Below, one piece after another: positions 38,601-47,136 of a stretch of DNA of 64,000 nt. Position 1 is the stretch's first letter. Each line of letters begins with the position of its first letter. This stretch comes from Streptomyces sp. SM10 (GTDB lineage Bacteria > Actinomycetota > Actinomycetes > Streptomycetales > Streptomycetaceae): assembly GCF_002910915.1 (NCBI RefSeq), contig NZ_NEUF01000160.1, forward strand, positions 171,770-235,769, given 5' to 3'. The notes beneath the pieces were generated by a model. That model was not told the origin of the DNA and did not search any database. It saw only the letters and a program-made list of their open reading frames with translations. Both the position numbers and the translations under genes were made by a program.

Positions 38601-39355
38601 TGGCCGGGATCGATGCCGGAGTCGAGCACCGCGACCTTGACACCCTTGCCGTCGAAGCCCTCGGCCCACGCCTCGGGGGCGCCGATCTGCGGCACCGAGT
38701 CCTTCAGCGCGCCCTCGACCCGCCCGTCGAGCCAGATCTTCTTCACTCCGGCGGAGAGTGTGCGGCTCTTGCCGGGGGTGGCGACGACCTCGTTCCAGAA
38801 CGTCCCGTGCCCGGAGCGCTTCACCTCCAGGGCGGCACCGTGGATGCTGTCCAGGCGGTGCGTCAGGGAGCTGCCCTTGAGGGCGGCGGGGACGGAGCGG
38901 GTCGCGGCGCCGTACGTAGCGATCACGGGAAGGCCGTCGGTGCGGGCGTCGTCGTAGCCCATGCCGATCAGGCCGGTGACGTCGAACAGGCGGCGGTCCA
39001 GGGTGCCCGCGGCGATCAGCGGGGCGGCCTCGTCGGGGATGACGTAGTAGTCGTCCCCGACCTGCCGCACCTCGACGCCGCCCGCGGAGCCGTCCGCGCG
39101 GTCGACGGTGAGGGTGTCGCGGGCGCCCGGCCCGTCCGCGTAGTGGACCACGTCACCGGTGATGAGGGTGACGTCGTAGGAGCGGGTGTCGTTCGCCGGG
39201 GCGGGGTCGCCGGAGACGTCGGGCTGGACGGCAGCGGCCTGCAGGGGTATGAGCAGGCCGCCGGCCATGGCAGCCGCGCAGGTGAGGGCGGCCAGCTGGC
39301 CGCGCCACCTGCGCGTCGTCCCGGCGTAACCGGAATTTTGGGCTTCGGAGGTCAT
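35624..39355 (-). CDS. Secreted S8 (subtilisin-family) serine protease, 1243 aa
   Basis: A paralogue of the preceding protease with the same architecture. The signal peptide ends near LQAAA. The catalytic residues are Asp245 (VAVLDSGID), His277 (GNGHGTHVAS), Asn374 (AAGN) and Ser450 (SGTSMATPHIAGAA), followed by a long C-terminal region with a PA-like segment (VKGKAVIVDRSDAVPPL) and Ig-like modules. The propeptide shares the YDVTLITGDVV block with its partner (VTVTLITGDIV), showing common ancestry. The ATG at 39355 is used; another at 39364 is possible. Expected role: extracellular proteolysis, perhaps with different specificity from its twin. Confidence 0.93.
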   Translation of the reverse strand: MTSEAQNSGYAGTTRRWRGQLAALTCAAAMAGGLLIPLQAAAVQPDVSGDPAPANDTRSYDVTLITGDVVHYADGPGARDTLTVDRADGSAGGVEVRQVGDDYYVIPDEAAPLIAAGTLDRRLFDVTGLIGMGYDDARTDGLPVIATYGAATRSVPAALKGSSLTHRLDSIHGAALEVKRSGHGTFWNEVVATPGKSRTLSAGVKKIWLDGRVEGALKDSVPQIGAPEAWAEGFDGKGVKVAVLDSGIDPGHPDVKDRIVGSKSFVPGEEVLDGNGHGTHVASTVAGSGAASGGVYKGVAPAADLLVGKVLGDNGYGQNSGIIEAMEWAKDQGASVVSMSLGDTTPDDGTDPMAQAVDALSADGGPLFVIAAGNAYDPGAIASPGSADKALTVAAVDGKDERAPFSSQGPLTGTSGLKPDISAPGVDITAAASQAIPGITGMYRTLSGTSMATPHIAGAAAILKQRHPDWTGQQLKGALMSTSKQLPDHTPYEVGTGRVDVPAAVDAQITATGSVAVASYAWPHSADDPVTERTVTYRNQGDEPVTLDLATDTSADAYTLSAGQVTVPAGGSAEAVLSLDPSKADAGTTFSGQVVAEDHASGTVVAHTGFALAKERELYDLTIDLKGQDGKPVSGLVQVMALGATTGSAYDVNGTKTLRMPPGNYVVWSHLDVPGSGKDTKARAFVVDPETELAGDTTVTLDASKARLVSARTPKPTEMRETRYEMVRTAEDGTPIRSVFILPIAFDELWATPTDKVSEGGFEFLTRWNLQEPRFTYRSGKEWLQTLPQNRSAAVTGDLQLHTAYVHTGTGADYADLDVKGKAVIVDRSDAVPPLTRVANAEAAGAKALIVLSDSPGRLNETYAKGGQSGIPVVSVRRSQVADLLAQDARGKELVIDAEAAPSYLYDLVSRHPDRIPDRSMAYAPDPDRDLAKVVNRFYSDRPTTGYGFRYDVSASGAGVGLSLDESYPMVRTEWVDHLEGGASWLEDHNMSDARGLQSITGGLQNPTAGRSYTAGWFSPVQRPAVGTAFAGPYRDSNNNLVLSLTPYSDGGAADRTGLLSTDISKTALYQGDTLVAQSASRTVRALRRPAEVLPYRLVMDSARDADDWHTTVRSHSEWGFTSGATAADAPKEPLKLLQPHFGVDTDLAGDVRSGHRVELTLSVATQQWLDSTTYADSATLSVSYDDGATWQETSLDRTGRGTWSADVKLPKKPGGSVSLKATAKAANGLTVEQEVIRAFGLK

Positions 39356-39565
39356 GCGGAGCATCTTGCGCCCTGGTGGGCGGATGATCGGCCCCTGCAC
39401 GGTGGCGGCTGGTCGCCTGGCCACTGACCGCCAGCCGGGCGGGCCCGTTCCGCACGGATCACGGCCGCCGACCGCACTTCCCTTACCGGGCAGCCCCGTT
39501 GGGCGCCGACGCGCGGAAACAGGCTGCCGTCGGGTGTGCGGGGTGCGCCCGGGCCCCCGGCAGCC

Positions 39566-40873
39566 TCAGCTCCGTGCGGTGCCGTCGCCCCGCGGCCCGG
39601 TCTGGTAGATGTCGGGGATGCCGTCCGCGTCGTCGTCCCGTTCCTCCTCCTCGCACAGGCGCTTGTAGACGCGGTTGCGGCGGCGCAGGAGAACGGCGGC
39701 CAGGGTCGCGGCGGTCAGGGAGCCGATGAGTACAGCGGCCTTGACGTGCTCGGCCTCCGCCGGGTCCGGGAAGGCCAGTTCGCCGATGAGCAGGGCGACC
39801 GTGAAGCCGATGCCGGCCAGGGTGGCCAGGCCGAACACGTCCGCCCAGGCGAGGTCGGGGTTGAGCTGCGCCCGGGTGAAGCGTGCGGCGAGGTAGGTGC
39901 CGATGAAGATGCCGAGGATCTTGCCCACGACGAGGCCGACGAGCACGGCGAGCGGCTCGGGGTCGCTGAAGACGTGGACCAGGGCGCCGCCGGAGATGCC
40001 GACGCCTGCGGCGAAGAGGGCGAACAGCGGCACCGCGACGCCCGCCGAGAAGGGGTGGACACGGTGGGCGACCCGCGCCGCCGGAGAGACGTCCTCCCCC
40101 TCGTCGCGGGTGGTCCGCAGGATGAGGCCCATGGCGACGCCGGCGACGGTGGCGTGGACGCCGGAGTTGTACATCAGCGCCCAGGTCGCCACCCCGAGGG
40201 GGACGTACCACCACCAGCCGCGGACGCGGAAGCGCTGGAGGACGTGGAAGAGGACGAGCCCGGCGCACGCGCCGCCGAGCGCCCAGAAGTTGAGGCCGGA
40301 GGTGAAGAAGACCGCGATGATGAGGATGGCGCCGAGGTCGTCGACGACGGCCAGGGTCAGCAGGAACGCCCTCAGTGCGGACGGCAGATGGGTGCTGAGG
40401 ACGGCGAGGACCGCGAGCGCGAAGGCGATGTCGGTGGCCATCGGGACGGCCCATCCTTCGAGCCTCCCGCCGCCCACGGAGACGGTGAGGAGGTACAGCG
40501 CCGCCGGTACCGCCATGCCGCAGACGGCGGCGATGACGGGAAGGGCCGCGGTGGCCGGTGTGCGCAGTTCCCCGACGACCAGTTCGCGCTTGAGCTCGAT
40601 GCCGGCGACGAGGAAGAACACGGCGAGCAGCCCGTCGGCGGTCCAGTGCCCGACGGACAGGTCGAGGCCCAGGGCAGGGATGCCGAAGTGGAGGTCGCGC
40701 AGGGTCTCGTACGTCTCGCTCCAGGGGCTGTTCGCCCAGACGAGCGCGACGACGGCGGCGGCGAGGAGGACGAGACCGCCGACGGTCTCGGTCCGGAGCG
40801 CCTCGGAGACGGCCTGCCGCTCCGGCCACGGCAGGACGCCGAGGAGGGGGTCGCGCCGGCGGGTCTGTGTCAT
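39566..40873 (-). CDS. nhaA: Na+/H+ antiporter NhaA
   Basis: A 435-aa inner-membrane antiporter with about 12 hydrophobic segments. The signature DDLGAILIIAVFF holds the paired aspartates that bind Na+ and H+, and FFLVAGIELKRELVVGEL is the conserved second-helix region. It exports Na+ in exchange for protons and helps control pH and salt. The C-terminus has an acidic/arginine tail (CEEEERDDDADGIPD). It appears to be a single gene. Confidence 0.93.
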   Translation of the reverse strand: MTQTRRRDPLLGVLPWPERQAVSEALRTETVGGLVLLAAAVVALVWANSPWSETYETLRDLHFGIPALGLDLSVGHWTADGLLAVFFLVAGIELKRELVVGELRTPATAALPVIAAVCGMAVPAALYLLTVSVGGGRLEGWAVPMATDIAFALAVLAVLSTHLPSALRAFLLTLAVVDDLGAILIIAVFFTSGLNFWALGGACAGLVLFHVLQRFRVRGWWWYVPLGVATWALMYNSGVHATVAGVAMGLILRTTRDEGEDVSPAARVAHRVHPFSAGVAVPLFALFAAGVGISGGALVHVFSDPEPLAVLVGLVVGKILGIFIGTYLAARFTRAQLNPDLAWADVFGLATLAGIGFTVALLIGELAFPDPAEAEHVKAAVLIGSLTAATLAAVLLRRRNRVYKRLCEEEERDDDADGIPDIYQTGPRGDGTARS

Positions 40874-41040
40874 GGGAATGGGCCTCCGGGGCGTTGGGCG
40901 GACGGGCGTACGGTCCCTCGGACGCCGACCAGACCTCCCGGCACACCGGCGTCACTTCGACGCGTCGATCACACCCTACTGATCCTGCCGCCTTCCCATC
41001 GCAGGGGCAGGCTTCCCACCTGCCGGAACACGGAATCGGG

Positions 41041-41073
41041 CCCGTCCCCACCCGGGTGTGAGGTGGGAACGGG
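41041..41073 (-). terminator. Hairpin after the alanine symporter
   Basis: CCCGTCCCCACC (41041-41052) pairs with GGTGGGAACGGG (41062-41073) with one mismatch, across a 9-base loop, 46 bases past the symporter stop. The 245-base gap between nhaA and the symporter holds no gene. Confidence 0.55.
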
Positions 41074-41119
41074 CCCCCGTGGGCCCTCCCCCGCGGGCCG
41101 GCCGCGGGAGAGGTGGTGG

Positions 41120-42655
41120 TCAGGCGGTGGTCTTCACCTGCTCCTGGTCGGTGTCGTCCTCCGGGGCGATACCCGCGTCGCGCTTCTTCACGTAGGCGAG
41201 GAAGGTGTTCAGCTCCCGCTTGACGACGGGGGCGAGGAGGTACAGGCCGATGATGTTGATGACGGCAAGGGTGAACAGCACCGCGTCGGCCATGTCGATC
41301 AGCGTCTGGAGCGTGAGCAGCGAGCCGGCGACCGCGAAGACGGTGTAGACGACCTTGTAGGCGAGCTCGCTCAACCTGCTGCGGCCGAAGAGGTACGTCC
41401 ACGCCTTGAGGCCGTAGTAGCCCCAGGTGAGCACGGTGGAGATGGCGAACAGCATCACCGCGACGGTGAGGACGTACGGGAACCAGGGCAGCACGGTGGC
41501 GAAGGCGTCGGAGGTGATCGTGACACCGCCGATGGACGTGTCCGAGCGGGCCTCCGTCAAGCTGGCCGGATTGGCGATGACGATGGTCAGCGCGGTCATC
41601 GTGCAGATGACGACGGTGTCGATGAACGGCTCCAGCAGGGCGACCAGGCCCTCGCTCGCGGGCTGCTTGGTCTTGACCGCGGAGTGCGCGATCGGCGCGG
41701 AGCCGAGCCCCGCCTCGTTGGAGAACGCCGCCCGCTTGAAGCCGATGATCAGCGCGCCGAGCACACCGCCGGCGACACCCTGCGGGCTGAAGGCGCCCTC
41801 GATGATCTCGGAGACGGCGGCGGGCACGGCGGTGACGTTCACCAGGATGACGGTCAGGCAGGCGGCGATGTAGATGCCCGCCATGGCGGGGACGAGCCTG
41901 CTGGTGACGTTGGCGATGGAGCGGAGGCCGCCGAGGAGCACGATGCCGACGATCGCGGCGATCAGGATGCCGAAGAACAGGGCGCCCGTGGAGGAGCCCA
42001 TGAGGCCGTCCTCGCCGCCGGTGACGGAGACGAGCTGCGCGTAGGACTGGTTGACCTGGAAGAGGTTGCCGCCGAAGAGCCCGAAGAACAGGATCATGAA
42101 GGAGGCGAGGACCGCGAGGACCTTGCCGAGGGTCTTGCCGTTCTTGCCGAAGCGCTCGGCGAGCCCCTTGGGCAGGTAGTGCATCGGGCCGCCGGAAACG
42201 GTGCCGTCGGCGTGCACCTCGCGGTACTTCACACCGAGCGTGACCTCGACGAACTTGGTGGCCATGCCGAGCAGGCCGCACAGGATCATCCAGAACGTCG
42301 CGCCCGGGCCGCCCAACGTCACGGCGACGGCCACACCGGCGATGTTGCCGAGGCCGACCGTGCCGGAGACCGCGGCGGTCAGGGCCTGGAAGTGGTTGAC
42401 CTCACCGGCCGACCCCTTCTCGTCGTACTTGCCTCTCACGACAGCGACGGCGAGACGGAACTTGCGGATCTGTACGAGCCCGAACCAGCCGGAGAAGACC
42501 AGTCCGGCGACGACGAGCCAGGCGACGATGAGGGGCAGGTCCGTTCCGCCGACGGGAACGGCGTAGAAGACGATCTCTCCGAGCCACGTGGCTATGGGCT
42601 CGAAGAATCCGCTGACGGCCTCGTCGACGGACTGCGTGATGGAGTCGAGTGACAC
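41120..42655 (-). CDS. Alanine/sodium symporter, AGCS family
   Basis: A 511-aa sodium:amino-acid symporter with about 11 membrane segments. Family features include FQALTAAVSGTVGLGNIAGVAVA (the conserved unwound substrate-binding helix), GGPGATFWMILCGLLGMATKFVEVTLGVKYR and GLGSAPIAHSAVKTKQP. It imports alanine or glycine driven by Na+. The ATG at 42655 gives the standard family length. It has its own hairpin and a long upstream region, so it is probably a single-gene unit. Confidence 0.93.
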   Translation of the reverse strand: MSLDSITQSVDEAVSGFFEPIATWLGEIVFYAVPVGGTDLPLIVAWLVVAGLVFSGWFGLVQIRKFRLAVAVVRGKYDEKGSAGEVNHFQALTAAVSGTVGLGNIAGVAVAVTLGGPGATFWMILCGLLGMATKFVEVTLGVKYREVHADGTVSGGPMHYLPKGLAERFGKNGKTLGKVLAVLASFMILFFGLFGGNLFQVNQSYAQLVSVTGGEDGLMGSSTGALFFGILIAAIVGIVLLGGLRSIANVTSRLVPAMAGIYIAACLTVILVNVTAVPAAVSEIIEGAFSPQGVAGGVLGALIIGFKRAAFSNEAGLGSAPIAHSAVKTKQPASEGLVALLEPFIDTVVICTMTALTIVIANPASLTEARSDTSIGGVTITSDAFATVLPWFPYVLTVAVMLFAISTVLTWGYYGLKAWTYLFGRSRLSELAYKVVYTVFAVAGSLLTLQTLIDMADAVLFTLAVINIIGLYLLAPVVKRELNTFLAYVKKRDAGIAPEDDTDQEQVKTTA

Positions 42656-43537
42656 GGTGAATACCTCGTGACGCAGGGCCGGCGCGGGGACTGCGCCGGT
42701 AGGTGTGCGGTCTTGGAGCGAACGCCGTCGTCCGATCGGCGAACCGTGGTGTTCCCGGTCCGTGGACTCGGACCGTGATCACACCGGACGTACTCGCCGG
42801 CGTCGTGCCGGCCACCGCGCAGGAGGCAAGGGGTCATGCCACCTGCGGAGTTGCGCATTCCTACCACGGGACACCGCCACGTCGAGTGACGCACCTCACA
42901 TGACGTACGGTGACGCACGAAAGTCCCAGCAAGCGTGATGCGACCGTTATCCGGACGCCCATTTTCATTCATCGGGCACTTATTTCTGCAGGTCAGCACT
43001 GTCTTCCGGAGTCACTGGTGTCGGGGGCGGTGCGCGTACGCCGGCGATCGCGCAGGCTCCGATGCCACGGCCCCGGACGGGACGGAAGCGTCGCCGGTGA
43101 CGCGCCGGACGCCGCCGCGGTCACATCAGCGGCGCCGCCGATCGGCCCGCAACCCGACGTCGCCGTAGCTGTTGTCGACCGGGTTGACCGCGAGCCCGGG
43201 GCGACGATCCCGTCGATGGCGTCGAGTACCGCGGAGGACAGGGTGATGTCGGCGGCACGAATCGAACTGGCTACCGGCGCCACGAGGCGAGCTCGAGCTG
43301 ACCATCCGCGCCTACGAGCGCCACGGCCGCGCAGACCGGCAGCGACAGACCGTCCGCCGTCTCGCCGCGCAGGAACGAAGCCGATCCTCAGCGATCACGA
43401 TGACGCCTCGGCCCCGGAGGGCACCCCTCCGAGCAGGGCAAACACCCTGGTGACCGGTGACTGGCCCCGACGTCCCCGCTCCTGCCCGGCGATCCGCGAG
43501 GTACGGTGGTGGAAAGCCCCCAAAGGAGGGCAATTCG
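42656..43537. other. Long intergenic region with short repeats
   Basis: No gene that I can support in 882 bases. It holds a perfect 7-bp inverted repeat CGGTCCG-N6-CGGACCG (42756-42775), about 100 bases upstream of the symporter start, and two direct copies of GTGACGCAC (42886-42894 and 42910-42918) flanking TGACGTAC. Either could be a regulator site for the symporter. The part from 43000 to 43500 reads like decayed coding sequence, but no frame gives a recognisable family. Confidence 0.4.
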
Positions 43538-43975
43538 ATGCCGTGGTTCGTATGGCTGCTCGCCGCCGCGGCACTGGGCGTCGCGGAATTCTTCACCCTG
43601 ACCCTGGTCCTGGGGCTGCTGGCCGGTGCCGCACTGGTCGCCGCCGTGGTCGCGGGCGTGGGCATCGGCCTTCTCGGCCAGCTCATAGCCCTCGCGGCGG
43701 CAACAGCAGCGGGCCTCGTCCTCGTTCGCCCCCTCGCGCTGCGGCAGATGGCCCAGCAACCCGTCACGCACGAGGGCAGCGACGCGCTGATCGGCAGGCG
43801 GGCCGAGGTCATGCAGGAGGTCACCGCGACCCACGGGCTGATCAAGCTCTCCGGCGAGGAATGGTCCGCCCGCGCCCTCGACGAGAGCCTCGTGATCCCG
43901 GTGGGAGCGCTGGTGGACGTGATGGAGATCGACGGAGCCATGGCCGTGGTCTACCCCCGCGAACTCCTTCCGTGA
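43538..43975 (+). CDS. NfeD-like membrane protein
   Basis: A 145-aa protein with two or three N-terminal membrane segments (WFVWLLAAAALGVAEFFTLT, then a long Ala/Val/Leu-rich span) and a C-terminal OB-fold (GSDALIGRRAEVMQEV, then KLSGEEWSARALDE and LVDVMEIDGAMAVVYP). These are the hallmarks of the short NfeD family. NfeD proteins pair with SPFH/flotillin proteins and are thought to help organise membrane domains. AAAGGAGG lies 8 nt before the ATG, a near-ideal ribosome site. The SPFH gene follows after 29 bases and should be in the same operon. Confidence 0.88.
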   Translation: MPWFVWLLAAAALGVAEFFTLTLVLGLLAGAALVAAVVAGVGIGLLGQLIALAAATAAGLVLVRPLALRQMAQQPVTHEGSDALIGRRAEVMQEVTATHGLIKLSGEEWSARALDESLVIPVGALVDVMEIDGAMAVVYPRELLP

Positions 43976-44004
43976 GCGGCTGAACGCACAGCAACGGAGG
44001 CATT

Positions 44005-45108
44005 GTGGATCCGATTGTCATCCTCATTCTTGTTGCGGCCGTGGTGGTCGTCTTCCTCGTGGCCTCCACCGTGCGGATCGTCCCGCAGGCGCGCCGCTAC
44101 AACATCGAGCGGTTCGGCCGGTACCGCAGAACCATGCAACCCGGCCTGAACCTGGTTGTGCCGGTGGCGGACCGCATCAACTCAAAACTCGACGTACGCG
44201 AGCAGGTCTACTCCTCCGAGCCCAAGCCGGTGATCACCGAGGACAACCTCGTGGTGAACATCGACACCGTGCTCTACTACCAGATCACCGACCCACGATC
44301 GGCGGCCTACGAGGTCGCCGACTATCTGCACGCGATCGACCAGCTCACCGTGACCACGCTGAGGAACGTCATCGGCAGCATGGATCTGGAGGGGACGCTC
44401 ACCTCGCGTGAGGAGATCAACGCCCGGCTCCGTGCTGTCCTCGACGACGCCACCGGCAAGTGGGGCATCCGGGTCAACCGTGTCGAGATCAAGGCCATCG
44501 ATCCACCGCACACCATCAAGGAAGCGATGGAGAAGCAGATGCGGGCCGAGCGTGACAAGCGCGCGGCCATCCTGCACGCCGAAGGGGAGCGACAGGCCAA
44601 GATCCTCACCGCGGAAGGCACGAAGCAGAAGGACATCCTGGAAGCTCAGGGCACGCAGCAAGCCATGATCCTGCGGGCCGACGGCGAGGCCAAGGCGGTG
44701 GAGCTCGTCTTCCAGGCCGTCCACCACAACAACGCCGACCCCAAGGTCCTGGCCTACAAGTACCTCGAGACGCTCCCGCACCTGGCGAGCAGCGACAACA
44801 ACACGTTCTGGGTGATTCCCGGGGAGCTGACCGAGGCGGTCCGGACCGTCACCAGCGCGTTCGGTGATCAGTCGGCAGCGGATCCTGCCCCCTCTGCGCA
44901 GCCCGAAGAAGCAGCCGACAAGGCTCTCGGCACGTCGGGCGAGGACCGTGCTCCGAAGCGCGGCGCGGCTTCCACGGTGTCGCTCGATACCGCCAGGGCC
45001 ACGGTCGAAGCCGAGAAGCAGGCCGCCGCCGCGGTGAGCGACGCCAAGGCGGAAGCCGAAGCCGCGAAGTCGGCCCAGACGCCTCGACGCGGGCCCACCG
45101 GCGACTGA
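44005..45108 (+). CDS. SPFH/stomatin-like (band 7) protein
   Basis: A 367-aa membrane-anchored protein. An N-terminal hydrophobic anchor (IVILILVAAVVVVFLVAS) is followed by an SPFH domain (VRIVPQARRYNIERFGRY, then VDTVLYYQITDP-type core, and TLRNVIGSMDLEGTLTSRE). A helical region with EKQMRAERDKRAAILHAEGE and a charged Ala-rich tail (from about residue 290) complete it. SPFH proteins form ring-like oligomers that organise membrane microdomains or scaffold proteases. The GTG at 44005 has GGAGG just upstream. It pairs with nfeD, a common two-gene arrangement. Confidence 0.92.
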   Translation: MDPIVILILVAAVVVVFLVASTVRIVPQARRYNIERFGRYRRTMQPGLNLVVPVADRINSKLDVREQVYSSEPKPVITEDNLVVNIDTVLYYQITDPRSAAYEVADYLHAIDQLTVTTLRNVIGSMDLEGTLTSREEINARLRAVLDDATGKWGIRVNRVEIKAIDPPHTIKEAMEKQMRAERDKRAAILHAEGERQAKILTAEGTKQKDILEAQGTQQAMILRADGEAKAVELVFQAVHHNNADPKVLAYKYLETLPHLASSDNNTFWVIPGELTEAVRTVTSAFGDQSAADPAPSAQPEEAADKALGTSGEDRAPKRGAASTVSLDTARATVEAEKQAAAAVSDAKAEAEAAKSAQTPRRGPTGD

Positions 45109-45430
45109 ACACCGTCGGACCGTGAGCCCCTCGTCACGGGAGCCGGCAGACCCTCGGATTCTGCGTGGTCGTCCGCTGTGCAGCGTTCAGCCTTGGCGGC
45201 CTCTGTCCGGTGGTGCGCAACCGCGCCTCCCTCTCCAGGTCTCCCTGGACACCCGGGAGGCTGCGGCGGTGCGCGGGACCCCGGAACCGGTCGCGCTCTG
45301 CCTCGGGACCGACTTTCGAATGCCCCGGGAAGGCGGGCGCCAGATCTCCGGGTCAGCCGATCCGACCCAGCCTGCGTCCGCTGAATCCGCGTGGTCTCCG
45401 AGCGAAGTGTTGCGGTCGCGGCCCTACGCA

Positions 45431-45464
45431 GAGCGGCTCCCCCTCAGGAGAGGGGGAGCCGCTC
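45431..45464 (-). terminator. Hairpin downstream of GlsB-like gene
   Basis: Perfect 15-bp arms (45431-45445, 45450-45464) with an AGGA loop, lying between the converging SPFH and GlsB-like genes. It probably serves the leftward gene and could stop both. The remainder of 45109-45504 has nothing recognisable. Confidence 0.8.
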
Positions 45465-45504
45465 CCTGCTCGATGTTGCGGGGCTGATCCGAGGGGCGAG
45501 GAGA

Positions 45505-45774
45505 TCACGCGTGTCGTCGGTTGCCCGAGATCAGTCGGTAGAGGGCCAGCAAGATCATGGAGCCGACGACGGCCGCGACCCAGGTGGATATCTCGAAGAA
45601 GCCGTCGATGGAGTCGATGCCGAAGATGACCTTGCCGAGCCATCCACCGAGCAGACCGCCCGCGATTCCGATGAGGATCGTGACGATGATGCCGCCCGGG
45701 TCCTTGCCCGGCATCAGCACTTTGGCGATGATCCCTGCGAACAGCCCGATGAAGATCCACGCGATGACGCCCAT
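45505..45774 (-). CDS. GlsB/YeaQ/YmgE family small membrane protein
   Basis: An 89-aa protein with three membrane segments. The glycine-rich signature GLFAGIIAKVLMPGKDPGG and GIAGGLLGGWLGKVIFG are typical of this family, named 'transglycosylase-associated' although no enzyme activity is known. Members are commonly induced by general stress. AGGAG precedes the ATG. It lies at the boundary of the transposase-rich island. Confidence 0.9.
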   Translation of the reverse strand: MGVIAWIFIGLFAGIIAKVLMPGKDPGGIIVTILIGIAGGLLGGWLGKVIFGIDSIDGFFEISTWVAAVVGSMILLALYRLISGNRRHA

Positions 45775-45954
45775 GATGTACTCCTGCCAGCGAAGATAAA
45801 GCCTGCGTTAGCATCCCGTCTGTTCCCTCAGGGCACTTCCAAACCTGGCCTCGAACTTTCTTGACGAGCTGTCGCATTCCTGGCGGTCCGTGTTCGCTTG
45901 TCGCAGACTCGTCCGTCGTATCGTGCGATCGCCTCGCACACGTGTACGGCAACG

Positions 45955-46215
45955 CGACAGATCATCCGGACCGGGTGCGCCGGTATCCCCTCGGACATGA
46001 GCGGCGAGGAGTGGATGGTGGTACGGCCACTGTTGCCCACTCCGGCCCGGCTGGAGGGCCGGGCCGGACCGGGCAGCCCGAAGGGTACTGCCACCGGCAG
46101 ATGTTGGACGCGATCCACTCTCTCGTGGCGGGCGGGATCTCCTGGCGGTCGCCGCCCGTGGACTTCCCCGGCTGGGACCGCGTCTGCGCCTCGTGGGTGA
46201 GCGAGGACGTGCGGG
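45955..46215 (+). pseudogene. IS5-like transposase N-terminal remnant, frameshifted
   Basis: SDMSGEEWMVVRPLLPTPARLEGRAG in one frame continues in another as YCHRQMLDAIHSLVAGGISWR and DFPGWDRVCASW. Together these give the N-terminal domain of IS5-family transposases, broken by a frameshift near 46075. The catalytic DDE domain is absent. It marks the left edge of a mobile-element graveyard. Confidence 0.75.
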
Positions 46216-46340
46216 ACCTGCCGGCCGCACGCGAGGCGTCGCCAGCGGGAACCAATGCGGCGGCGGTGACCTGCGAGAAGACCGGAGAGGTGTTCCAGGG
46301 TGCGGCTGAACCGATCGATGGCGGACGAGTGGGCAAGCAC
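46200..46340 (-). pseudogene. Second transposase remnant, opposite strand
   Basis: A leftward frame starting with a GTG at 46340 reads SAIDRFSRTLEHLSGLLAGH and RRRIGSRWRRLACGRQ. This fits the N-terminus of DDE_Tnp_4-type transposases, in which a similar stretch is followed by a VLAHLR motif (here VLAHPRG). It abuts or slightly overlaps the IS5-like remnant in the opposite direction, so one element probably inserted next to or into the other before both were cut down. Confidence 0.6.
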
Positions 46341-46345
46341 GAAGA

Positions 46346-46391
46346 CTCCTGGCGGACTGGTGATCTTGGTCGTGAACCCGTCCGCCAGGAG
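46346..46391. repeat. 12-bp inverted repeat beside transposase remnants
   Basis: CTCCTGGCGGAC (46346-46357) faces GTCCGCCAGGAG (46380-46391) across 22 bases. It lies immediately upstream of the second transposase remnant and could be a surviving element end or a hairpin that shielded the element from read-through. Nothing else is seen up to 46608. Confidence 0.55.
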
Positions 46392-46608
46392 CCTTCCTCA
46401 TGCCCGTCACCAGGGACGCCAACCTGACCACCCGTCAGGCCGTAAGGGGTTCACCATCTCCAGGACCAGCCAAACCCGCTGGTCACAGCCACGACTTGGA
46501 GTCTCCACCGAACCCGGAACGAGTCTCGATCACGCAACATCCCTGGCCAGGGCACCCGCCAGGGTGTGAAGATCCTTCTCGCACAAATGATCTTTGGATG
46601 GAGATTCG

Positions 46609-47124
46609 ATGACGGGCATCCGCTTCAAGAAGAAGGCAGCCGCCTTCGCTACGTCCTTTGCGGCCGTCGCGGCTGTGATGGCGACCGCCGGTCCGGCGCA
46701 TGCGGCGGAGTTCAAGGTCACCGACAACTGTGACGTGCCGTGGATCACTTGCTCGTACGGTGATCTGTGGCTCTTCTACAACACGAAGCAATTCGCCGTC
46801 CAGGACGGCTACATCAAGTCGGCGTTCACGACCTTCTACAGCAACGTGTCCGACCACTCGGGTACGAGCCAGTACCAGGGATCGTCACTGACGACCTATC
46901 GGTACGTCTTCGGCAACGGTGGCAACGGCAACGGCGCGTACATGAAGAACAACGTGGGGTCCGTGCAGAACTGCGCCCGAGATGACAACTACCGCGTGTA
47001 CTACAACTCCGGCTACGGCGGCGCATCGCAGTACTTCGCGAAGAACGGGCCCTACGGAGACTGCAACCTCACCGACCTGATCTCCGCCCTGCACAACAAC
47101 AACGCCTCCTCCCACTTCGCGTAA
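46609..47124 (+). CDS. Secreted protein, peptidase-inhibitor I36-like
   Basis: A 171-aa exported protein. A clear signal peptide (RFKKKAAAFATSFAAVAAVM, ending AHA at residue 32) precedes a ~140-aa Tyr/Asn/Gly-rich domain with four cysteines. Stretches such as DLWLFYNTKQFA, MKNNVGSVQNC and YFAKNGPYGD resemble the beta-gamma-crystallin-like inhibitors of family I36. It may inhibit extracellular proteases, or be a secreted partner of the genes that follow. GGAG precedes the ATG at 46609. A lipoprotein gene starts 12 bases after its stop, so the two are in one operon. Confidence 0.65.
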   Translation: MTGIRFKKKAAAFATSFAAVAAVMATAGPAHAAEFKVTDNCDVPWITCSYGDLWLFYNTKQFAVQDGYIKSAFTTFYSNVSDHSGTSQYQGSSLTTYRYVFGNGGNGNGAYMKNNVGSVQNCARDDNYRVYYNSGYGGASQYFAKNGPYGDCNLTDLISALHNNNASSHFA

Positions 47125-47136
47125 GAAGGGACCTCC

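Noticed and set aside
35441-39427. A 1328-codon open frame on the + strand opposite the second S8 protease
   Set aside because: It is antisense to a gene with clear catalytic motifs and its translation is Gly/Val/Arg-rich low-complexity sequence, typical of frame shadows in 70+% GC DNA.
42910-43500. Weak coding-like stretch (TIRAYERHGRADRQRQTVRR)
   Set aside because: Looked at as a regulator remnant, but no helix-turn-helix pattern or continuous frame supports it.
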